From positions 1 to 56,790 of the forward strand of contig JAMOVV010000031.1 of NCBI GenBank assembly GCA_027067385.1: DNA of 56,790 nucleotides, given 5' to 3'. Position 1 is the first letter of the stretch. Each line of letters opens with the position of its first letter. This DNA comes from Desulfarculaceae bacterium. GTDB lineage: Bacteria > Desulfobacterota > Desulfarculia > Desulfarculales > Desulfarculaceae. A program made the translations under genes and the position numbers. Positions 23,425 through 30,132 of the stretch are shown piece after piece. The notes under the pieces are model-generated. The model saw nothing but the letters and a program-made list of their open reading frames with translations. It was not told where the DNA came from and made no database searches.

Positions 23425-23964
23425 ATGGTCCAGAGCGTACTGATCCTCGGCGGGGCCAAGAGCGGCAAGAGCCGCCGGGCCCAGGCCCGGGCCGAGTCCT
23501 GGCCCGGCCGCCACGTCTACCTGGCCACGGCCACCGCCGGCGACGACGAGATGGCCCGGCGCATCGCCCGGCACCAGGCGGTGCGGGGGGAGTTGTGGTC
23601 CACGGTGGAAGAGCCGCTGGAGCTGGCCGCCGCCCTGAAGCGGGCCGACGGTGAGGACGCGGTACTCCTGGTGGACTGCCTCACCCTGTGGCTGACCAAC
23701 CTGCTGCTCATGGCCGGGCTCGACGACGCGGCGGTGGCCGGGCGCTGCGCCGAGCTGGCCGGCCTGGTGCCGCGGTTGGCCGGCCGGGTGATCCTGGTGG
23801 CCAACGAGGTGGGCATGGGCATCGTGCCCGGCGACGGGCTGTCGCGCCGCTTTCGCGACTTGGCCGGATGGCTCAACCAGCAGATGGCCGCGGCCTGCGA
23901 CGAGGTAATCCTGGTGGCCGCCGGCCTGCCGCTGGCGCTCAAGTCCCCCGCTAAAGACGTTTGA
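23425..23964 (+). CDS. cobU: Adenosylcobinamide kinase/GTP guanylyltransferase CobU
   Basis: CobU phosphorylates adenosylcobinamide and activates it as the GDP derivative for nucleotide-loop assembly. The 179-aa protein starts with the P-loop GGAKSGKS (9-16). It then has YLATATAGDDEMARRIARHQAVRG, with the His that is guanylylated, followed by the W-S-T-V-E-E-P motif, VLLVDCLTLWLTNLL and VANEVGMGIVP. Start ATG 23425 has GAGGA upstream and lies right after the riboswitch terminator. First gene of cobU-cobT-cobS. Confidence 0.94.
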   Translation: MVQSVLILGGAKSGKSRRAQARAESWPGRHVYLATATAGDDEMARRIARHQAVRGELWSTVEEPLELAAALKRADGEDAVLLVDCLTLWLTNLLLMAGLDDAAVAGRCAELAGLVPRLAGRVILVANEVGMGIVPGDGLSRRFRDLAGWLNQQMAAACDEVILVAAGLPLALKSPAKDV

Positions 23965-23976
23965 AAGGAACTTTTG

Positions 23977-25032
23977 ATGCAGCCTGTTGAAGCACTCATC
24001 GCCAAGATCACTCCCCCGGACTCCAGCGTGGCCCAGGCGGCCCAGGCCCACATCGACAACCTCACCAAGCCGCTGGGCGCCCTGGGCCGTCTGGAGGAGC
24101 TGGCCCTGCGCCTGGCCGTGATCCGGGGCTCGGACCAGCTCGCGCAGCCCCGTCCCGCGGTGGCCGTGTTCGCCGCCGACCACGGGGTCACCGAGGCGGG
24201 AGTGAGCCCCTACCCCCGCGAGGTCACCGCCCAGATGGTGCTCAACTTCCTGGCCGGCGGCGCGGGCATCAACGTGCTGGCCCGCCAGGTGGGGGCCGAG
24301 GTGCGGGTGGTGGACGTGGGCGTGGACTGCGACTTTGACGACGCGCCCGGTCTCAAAAAGGCCAAGGTGGCCCGGGGCACGGCCAACCTAACCCTGGGAC
24401 CGGCCATGACCCAAGACCAGGCGGTGGCCGCCGTGCTGGTGGGGGCCGAGACCGCCGCCGAGCTCATCGCCGGAGGCTGCGACCTGTTGGTGCCCGGCGA
24501 GATGGGCATCGGCAACACCACGGCCAGCGCCTGCCTCACCAGCGTGCTCACCGGCCGGGACCCGGCCCAGGTCACCGGGCGCGGCGCCGGGCTCGACGAC
24601 CCCGGCCTGGCCAACAAGACCGCCATGATCCAAAAGGCCTTGGCGGCCAACCCGGTCTCGGCCGATGACCCCCTGGAGCTCTTGGCCGCCTTGGGCGGGT
24701 TGGAGATCGCGGCCATCTGCGGCTACGTGCTGGGCGCGGCCGGGGCCGGGGTGCCGGTGATGCTCGACGGCTTCATCTCCACCGTGGGTGCGGCCCTGGC
24801 CGCGGCCCTGTGCCCGGCGGCCAAGGACTACCTGCTGGGCGGCCACCGCTCGGTGGAGATAGGCCACCAGGCTCTGCTGGACCTGCTGGGCCTGGACCCC
24901 CTGCTGGACATGGGCATGCGCCTGGGCGAGGGCACCGGCGGCATGTTGGCGGTGAACCTGGTGCGGGCGGCGGTGGCCATCTACAACGAGATGGCCACCT
25001 TTGAATCAGCCGGGGTATCCGGCAAGGAGTAG
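23977..25032 (+). CDS. cobT: Nicotinate-nucleotide--dimethylbenzimidazole phosphoribosyltransferase CobT
   Basis: CobT makes alpha-ribazole phosphate, the lower ligand precursor of cobalamin. The 351-aa protein shows LTKPLGALGRLEELA, FAADHGVTEAGVSPYPREVTAQMV, the base-binding GEMGIGNTTASAC, GRGAGLDD and the C-terminal catalytic Glu in LGEGTGGMLAVNLVRAAV. Start ATG 23977 has AAAGGAA upstream; a TTG one codon earlier is less likely. Only 12 bp separate it from cobU, and cobS follows within about 10 bp, so one transcript is expected. Confidence 0.95.
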   Translation: MQPVEALIAKITPPDSSVAQAAQAHIDNLTKPLGALGRLEELALRLAVIRGSDQLAQPRPAVAVFAADHGVTEAGVSPYPREVTAQMVLNFLAGGAGINVLARQVGAEVRVVDVGVDCDFDDAPGLKKAKVARGTANLTLGPAMTQDQAVAAVLVGAETAAELIAGGCDLLVPGEMGIGNTTASACLTSVLTGRDPAQVTGRGAGLDDPGLANKTAMIQKALAANPVSADDPLELLAALGGLEIAAICGYVLGAAGAGVPVMLDGFISTVGAALAAALCPAAKDYLLGGHRSVEIGHQALLDLLGLDPLLDMGMRLGEGTGGMLAVNLVRAAVAIYNEMATFESAGVSGKE

Positions 25033-25039
25033 GCAAGCC

Positions 25040-25780
25040 TTGCGCGCCTTTTTACTGGCCCTGCAGCTTCTCACCGTGGTCACGGTGCGCTCGGACATCC
25101 GGGGCGAGCCGGCCGAGCTGGCCGCCAGCCGCGGGTTCTACGGCCTGGTGGGGGCGCTGCTGGGCGCGGTCCTGGCGCTCTGGGCCTGGGGGCTCTGGGC
25201 CTGGCTGCCGCCGCTGGTGGCCGCCGGGTTACTGCTGGCCACCTGGGAGGGGCTCACCCGCTTTTTGCACGCCGACGGCCTGGCCGACAGCGCCGACGCC
25301 CTGGTCTATTTCAGCGACCGCCAGCAGACCCTGGCCATCATGAAGGACACCCGCTTGGGCAGCTTCGGGGTGGCGGCCATGATCACCGTGTACCTGGTGA
25401 AGTTCGCGGCCCTGGCCTGCCTGCCCTGGCCCGCTCTGGCCGGGGCCCTGGTGGCCGCGCCGGCGTTGGGGCGGGCGGCGGCGGCCATGCTCTCGGTGCT
25501 GCTGCCCGCCGCCCGGGTGGACCAGGGGCTCGGCGCGGCGGTGGCCCAGGCCACCTCCCCCTGGCCGGGTATCGCCGCGGCCGCCTGCGCCATCGCCGCC
25601 GCCGGCCTGGCCGCCGGGGTGCCCGGCCTGTGGTCCGTCTTGGCCGTGGTGGCCCTGGTGACCGGGCTGGGGGCCTGGTTCCGGCGGCGCCTCGGCGGGG
25701 TCACCGGCGACACCCTGGGCGCCACCATCGAGCTGAGCGAGACCGTGGTGCTGGTGGTGATGGCCGCCCTGGTTTGCTAG
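25040..25780 (+). CDS. cobS: Cobalamin synthase CobS (adenosylcobinamide-GDP ribazoletransferase)
   Basis: CobS is the integral membrane enzyme that joins adenosylcobinamide-GDP to alpha-ribazole (phosphate). The 246-aa protein contains the metal-binding motif LHADGLADSADAL, FGVAAMITVYLVKFAAL, a series of Ala/Leu-rich membrane helices, and a C-terminal GGVTGDTLGATIELSE motif. No ATG is available at the expected place. I chose the TTG at 25040, which has AAGGAG upstream and gives the standard MRAFLLALQLLTVV start. A TTG at 25001 inside cobT is possible. Last gene of the riboswitch operon. Confidence 0.9.
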   Translation: MRAFLLALQLLTVVTVRSDIRGEPAELAASRGFYGLVGALLGAVLALWAWGLWAWLPPLVAAGLLLATWEGLTRFLHADGLADSADALVYFSDRQQTLAIMKDTRLGSFGVAAMITVYLVKFAALACLPWPALAGALVAAPALGRAAAAMLSVLLPAARVDQGLGAAVAQATSPWPGIAAAACAIAAAGLAAGVPGLWSVLAVVALVTGLGAWFRRRLGGVTGDTLGATIELSETVVLVVMAALVC

Positions 25781-25825
25781 CCCCCGGCCCGCAACCCCGG
25801 CCCCGGGCTCATCTATTGAAAATTC

Positions 25826-25854
25826 TTGATACAGTTGGTGGCCTGTGATAGAAG
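25826..25854 (+). promoter_or_regulatory. Promoter of the nuoE-nuoF module
   Basis: TTGATA (25826-25831), 17 nt, TAGAAG (25849-25854), about 75 nt before the nuoE start. Confidence 0.45.
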
Positions 25855-25929
25855 CACAAAGGTTAACCGGTGCGACGTGTTTGGTGCGCGCCGGCCAGCC
25901 TGTGTTTTTTCCACACCAAGGAGCTGACG

Positions 25930-26436
25930 ATGTCCCTGGCCCGCAAGCTCACGCCTAGTGCCATGCCCGATGATGTCACCCCCCAGATGGTCAAAAAGAT
26001 CGATAAAATCTGCGCCGCCAACCGGGGCAAGGCCGGCGCCTTGATCCCGGTGTTGCAACAGGTGCAGGAGGTGGTGGGCTACCTGCCGATCGCGGTGCAG
26101 GAGCGCATCGCCGAAAAACTGGGGGTCCCCGGTCACGACGTCTACGGCGTCACCACCTTCTATTCGTTCTTCTCCATGAAGCCTCGCGGCCGCCACGTCA
26201 TCCGGGTGTGCATGGGCACCGCCTGCTACGTGCGCGGGGGCAAGGAGGTGCTGGAACGCCTGGAGCGCCACCTGGACGTACCGGTGGACACCACCACCGA
26301 AGACCGCCGCTTCACCCTGGAGCAGGTCCGCTGCCTGGGAGCCTGCGGCGTGGCCCCGGTGGTGGTGGTTGACGAAGACAACCATCGTAAAGTCATGGCC
26401 GACAAGATCGTGGACCTGGTCGAGCAGTACCAGTAA
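25930..26436 (+). CDS. nuoE: NuoE/HndA-like [2Fe-2S] thioredoxin-fold subunit
   Basis: This 168-aa protein is the small subunit of an NADH-oxidising module. It binds one [2Fe-2S] cluster through CMGTACYVRGG and CLGACGVAP, four cysteines in the family pattern. The N-terminal helical bundle (ALIPVLQQVQEVVGYLPIAVQERIAEKLGV) and TTFYSFFSMKPRG are standard. Start ATG 25930 has AAGGAG at 25919. It precedes the NuoF-like gene by 38 bp. The same pair occurs in HndABCD hydrogenases, NAD-linked formate dehydrogenases and complex I. The enzyme served here cannot be named because no catalytic subunit follows. Confidence 0.88.
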   Translation: MSLARKLTPSAMPDDVTPQMVKKIDKICAANRGKAGALIPVLQQVQEVVGYLPIAVQERIAEKLGVPGHDVYGVTTFYSFFSMKPRGRHVIRVCMGTACYVRGGKEVLERLERHLDVPVDTTTEDRRFTLEQVRCLGACGVAPVVVVDEDNHRKVMADKIVDLVEQYQ

Positions 26437-26474
26437 GGCGCGCCGGCATTGATATATCGCAAGGAGACTCTCTG

Positions 26475-28352
26475 ATGGCCAAGTTGAGCATTAGCGACCT
26501 TGCCCAAATTAAACAACGGGCCTCGTCAACCTTCCAACTGCGCAGCGGCCAAGAGCCGGTGGACATCAAGGGACACAAGCATCTCTTGATCTGCGGCGGT
26601 ACCGGCTGCCACGCGGCCGGCAGCCAGACGGTGCGCGACGCCCTGCGCGACGAGATCGCCGCCAAGGGGCTGGCCGATAGGGTGTCGGTGGTGGAGACCG
26701 GCTGTAACGGCTTCTGCGCCATGGGCCCGGTGATGGTGGTCTACCCCGAGGGCACCTTCTACGTGAACCTGGAGACCAAGCACGTCCCCCAACTGGTGCA
26801 GGAACACCTCATCGAAGGCCAGCCGGTGGAGAAGCTGCTGTTTAAGGATCCCAAGAGCAAGCAGTTCATCCCCCTTATGATGGAGATACCCTTCTTCGCC
26901 AACCAGCAGCTCATCGCCCTGCGCAACCGCGGCCTCATCGACGCCGAGTCCATCGACGAGTACATCGCCCGTGATGGCTACACCGGCCTGGCCAAGGCCC
27001 TGGGTGAGATGACCCCCGACGATATCATCGAAGAAGTGAAAACCTCGGGCCTGCGGGGGCGCGGCGGGGCCGGCTTCCCCACCGGGCTCAAGTGGCAGTT
27101 TTGCCAGAAGACCCCGGGGCAGGAAAAGTTCGTACTCTGCAACGCCGACGAGGGCGACCCCGGCGCCTTCATGGACCGCTCCATCCTGGAGGCCGACCCC
27201 CACTCGGTGGTGGAGGGCATGACCATCGCGGCCAAGGCCATCGGGGCCAACGCCGGCTATGTCTACTGCCGCGCCGAGTATCCCCTGGCCGTCAACCGGC
27301 TGCAGTTGGCCATCGACCAGGCCCGCGAATACGGCCTGCTGGGCCAGGACATCCTGGGCACCGGCTTCAGCTTCGACCTGAGCATCTACCAAGGGGCCGG
27401 CGCTTTTGTCTGCGGCGAGGAGACCGCCCTGATGCGCTCCATCGAGGGCAAGCGCGGCATGCCGCGGCCCCGCCCGCCCTTCCCGGCGGTGGCCGGCCTG
27501 TGGAACAAGCCCACCGTGCTCAACAACGTGGAGACCTGGGCCAACGTGCCCCAGATCATCACTAAGGGCGGCGCCTGGTACGCCTCCATCGGAACCGAGA
27601 CCTCCAAGGGCACCAAGGTCTTCGCCCTCACCGGCCACGTGAACAACATCGGCCTGGTGGAGGTGCCCATGGGCACCCCGCTCAAGACCATCATCTACGA
27701 CATCGGCGGCGGCATGCCCAAGAAGCATCGCAAGTTCAAGGCGGTGCAGCTCGGCGGTCCCTCGGGCGGCTGCGTGCCGGCCGAGCATATCGACCTGCCC
27801 TGCGACTACGAGGAAATCGCCAAGGTGGGAGCCATCATGGGATCCGGCGGCATGATCGTCATGGACGACTCCACCTGCATGGTGGACATGGCTCGCTTCT
27901 TCATGGACTTCGTGCAAGAGGAATCCTGCGGCAAGTGCACCCCCTGCCGGGAAGGCACCCGCCGCATGCTGCAAATCCTGGAGAAAATCACCGAGGGTAA
28001 CGGCGAGGACGGCGACATCGAGACCCTGGAAGAGCTGGCCGAGATGATCAAGGAGTCGGCCCTTTGTGGCCTGGGTCAGACCGGGCCCAACCCGGTGCTC
28101 AGTACCCTGCGCTACTTCCGCGATGAGTACGAGGCCCACATCTACGACAAGAAATGCCCGGCCAAGGGCTGCGCCGCCCTGCTGGAGTTCCAGGTGGACC
28201 CGGACAAGTGCAAGAAGTGCGGCCTGTGCGCCAAGAACTGCCCGGTCCAGGCCATCACCTGGCAGAAAAAGGAAGTGGCGGTGATCCACCGCGACAAGTG
28301 CATCGAGTGCAAGACCTGCCTGGAAAATTGCAAGTTCGATGCGATCTACTAG
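26475..28352 (+). CDS. nuoF: NuoF/HndC-like NADH-binding flavoprotein with extra ferredoxin domains
   Basis: The 625-aa protein oxidises or reduces NAD(H) on FMN and moves electrons into iron-sulfur clusters. Three parts are visible: an N-terminal [2Fe-2S] thioredoxin-like domain (CGGTGCHAAG, ETGCNGFCAMGP, residues ~40-120), the NuoF core with GLRGRGGAGFPTGLKW and CNADEGDPGAF for FMN/NADH and SCGKCTPCREGTRRM for a [4Fe-4S] cluster, and a C-terminal pair of [4Fe-4S] motifs (CKKCGLCAKNC, CIECKTCLENC). This layout is that of HndC/bifurcating hydrogenase and formate dehydrogenase subunits. A terminator follows at once, so the operon has only these two genes. Confidence 0.9.
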   Translation: MAKLSISDLAQIKQRASSTFQLRSGQEPVDIKGHKHLLICGGTGCHAAGSQTVRDALRDEIAAKGLADRVSVVETGCNGFCAMGPVMVVYPEGTFYVNLETKHVPQLVQEHLIEGQPVEKLLFKDPKSKQFIPLMMEIPFFANQQLIALRNRGLIDAESIDEYIARDGYTGLAKALGEMTPDDIIEEVKTSGLRGRGGAGFPTGLKWQFCQKTPGQEKFVLCNADEGDPGAFMDRSILEADPHSVVEGMTIAAKAIGANAGYVYCRAEYPLAVNRLQLAIDQAREYGLLGQDILGTGFSFDLSIYQGAGAFVCGEETALMRSIEGKRGMPRPRPPFPAVAGLWNKPTVLNNVETWANVPQIITKGGAWYASIGTETSKGTKVFALTGHVNNIGLVEVPMGTPLKTIIYDIGGGMPKKHRKFKAVQLGGPSGGCVPAEHIDLPCDYEEIAKVGAIMGSGGMIVMDDSTCMVDMARFFMDFVQEESCGKCTPCREGTRRMLQILEKITEGNGEDGDIETLEELAEMIKESALCGLGQTGPNPVLSTLRYFRDEYEAHIYDKKCPAKGCAALLEFQVDPDKCKKCGLCAKNCPVQAITWQKKEVAVIHRDKCIECKTCLENCKFDAIY

Positions 28353-28371
28353 CCCGCGCTGAGCTTTACGC

Positions 28372-28395
28372 AAGGGGGGCGCGTCCCCCCTTTTT
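28372..28395 (+). terminator. Intrinsic terminator of nuoE-nuoF
   Basis: AAGGGGGG (28372-28379) pairs with CCCCCCTT (28385-28392), the T run continuing to 28395. Confidence 0.85.
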
Positions 28396-28412
28396 CTTTT
28401 ACGAGAGACGCC

Positions 28413-28946
28413 ATGCCCGACTGGGCCGCCATATACCAGGAGTTCCGTCCGGTCTATGCCCGCACCTATCGTCGGGCGGCCCTGACCGCCCTGGGCTTTG
28501 GGCTGATCGCCCTCATCGCCGGGGTGCTGATGTACCTGCTGCTGGAAGACGCCCTGGTGCCGGCGGTTATCCTGTGGCTGGCCGCCGCGGCCGCGGCCGC
28601 CTTGTGCGCGCGCAACCTGTGGCTGGGCAGCGCCAAGAAACCCCTGGTGCTCAGCGGGCAGGTGCTTAAGAAACAGGCGGTGGTGCGCGCCGATATCAAC
28701 CGCAGCAAGTTCACCAAGCCGGTATTGGTCCTGCAGGTGACCGAGGCCTTTGAACTCAACCAGGCCGGCCGCGGCCCCCAGCGGCCGGACAAGACCGGGG
28801 CCTTGGGAGTGGTGACGGCGCGCTATATCTTTGCCCGCATCGGCGCTGGCCAAAGCGTCACCCTGGTATGCCTGCCCAGCGGCGAGGCCATGGGCATGAT
28901 CTACGGCCAGCGCCTGGTGATGGAAGACACTAGGCCACAGGCCTGA
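28413..28946 (+). CDS. Small membrane protein of unknown function
   Basis: The 177-aa protein has an N-terminal amphipathic stretch and two adjacent membrane helices (about residues 22-44, LTALGFGLIALIAGVLMYLLL, and 49-68, VPAVILWLAAAAAAALCA). A soluble C-terminal domain follows, rich in beta-type sequence (KPLVLSGQVLKKQAVVRADINRSKFTKPVLVLQVTEAFELN...GVVTARYIFARIGAGQSVTLVCLPSGEAMGMIYGQRLVME). No family recognised. The ATG at 28413 lies 17 bp after the nuoF terminator. GAGAG upstream is a usable ribosome site. About 170 bp of C-rich, GGCCCC-like low-complexity sequence without genes follow. Confidence 0.55.
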   Translation: MPDWAAIYQEFRPVYARTYRRAALTALGFGLIALIAGVLMYLLLEDALVPAVILWLAAAAAAALCARNLWLGSAKKPLVLSGQVLKKQAVVRADINRSKFTKPVLVLQVTEAFELNQAGRGPQRPDKTGALGVVTARYIFARIGAGQSVTLVCLPSGEAMGMIYGQRLVMEDTRPQA

Positions 28947-29114
28947 GGCCGGCGGCCGAGCTCAATCGCCCCCGGCATTCCCGCCCCCGGCAACCCGGCC
29001 CGCTGCTGCGGCCCCGTGACTCCCGGCCCCGCAACCCTCGCTACTCACCCTCGGCCCTGCCCCGCCCCGGCTACCCCGGCCCTGCAACCCCAGCCCCCGC
29101 AGGCCAGCCCGGGG

Positions 29115-30116
29115 TCACAACGAACGGAACCCCCCGACAAAGCGCGATTGGCGGTGCCAATAGGTGAGTTCCAGGGTATCGTGGTTCACCCCGTCGCGCC
29201 CCTTGGCTATGGCCAGGCGCAAAAACACCACCCCCATCTGGTTCATCTCCTTGGCCGCCTGGTCCGGCGAGCCCCGCCACTGGCGGACCATCTCGTCCTG
29301 GGTCAGCGGCTGCATGAGAAAAACCATGTCCGGGGTATAGGCGTTGCGCTCCGAGCCCTCCACATCCTCCATGGAGGCGGCCCAGCGCTCGCCGGGAGCC
29401 GGCTTGCGGGCCTCGGAGATGACCATCACCGCGTCCTCGGTGATATCGCGCAGCCGCTTCATGGCGCCGATGCGCCAGCGGTCGGCCTCCACGTCGCTGG
29501 CCACCCCGAAGTTCTTTTGGTCCTCCCGCGGGATGGGCAGCACCTGCAGGTAGTCCACCAGGATGAAACCCCGGGTGGCCCCGGTGCGCGCCTTGAGCAC
29601 CTCCATTTGGGCCACCACTTCCTCCACCGTGGGGCGCGGGAAATTCTGCTCGTCCAGGATCAGGATACGCCGGCCCAGCTCGGCCAGGGTTTGCCTGGCC
29701 TGGGCGATGGCCTCCAACTCGCCTTCCTGGTAGACCTGGGTGCCTTCCTCGCCCACCCCCGCCTCGGAGGCCGAGACCAGGGTGCGCCACTCCACCTTGC
29801 CCAGGTTGCAGATGATGCGGGCCGCGATGGACTGGCGCGGCATCTCCAAGGACAGGAACAGGAAACAGGCGTCCGGGTTGTGGCGCACCACGTCCACCCC
29901 CAACTGGACCCCCAGGGCCGTCTTGCCCACGTTGGGCCCCCCCGCCAGCAGCATCAACCCGCGCAGGCCCAAGGTGGCCAGGTCCAAACGGGGCAGGCTG
30001 TGGTTGGCCAAGCCCACGAACTTGCGCCCGCGGTGACGCGACAAGTAACGCTCGTGCCGCTCCAACTCCTCGGCCAGGGTGGGCACCGTATCCCGTGGCA
30101 TGCTCCGATGGCTCAT
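29115..30116 (-). CDS. DnaB-type RecA-core ATPase without N-terminal domain
   Basis: The 333-aa protein matches the C-terminal ATPase half of replicative DnaB helicases. It has a Walker A GGPNVGKT (59-66), the FLSLEMP segment with the catalytic Glu (about 87-92), a Walker B-like ILVDYLQVL (185-193) and a C-terminal LELTYWHRQSRFVGG strand. The DnaB N-terminal collar and most of the linker are missing. It is therefore not the main replicative helicase but a DnaB/KaiC-like accessory ATPase. It is last in a four-gene run behind yhaN, with 16 bp between them. Co-transcription with nuclease-type genes suggests a repair or replication-restart role, which is inference. Confidence 0.75.
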   Translation of the reverse strand: MSHRSMPRDTVPTLAEELERHERYLSRHRGRKFVGLANHSLPRLDLATLGLRGLMLLAGGPNVGKTALGVQLGVDVVRHNPDACFLFLSLEMPRQSIAARIICNLGKVEWRTLVSASEAGVGEEGTQVYQEGELEAIAQARQTLAELGRRILILDEQNFPRPTVEEVVAQMEVLKARTGATRGFILVDYLQVLPIPREDQKNFGVASDVEADRWRIGAMKRLRDITEDAVMVISEARKPAPGERWAASMEDVEGSERNAYTPDMVFLMQPLTQDEMVRQWRGSPDQAAKEMNQMGVVFLRLAIAKGRDGVNHDTLELTYWHRQSRFVGGFRSL

Positions 30117-30132
30117 GTGGCAACCCCCAAGT

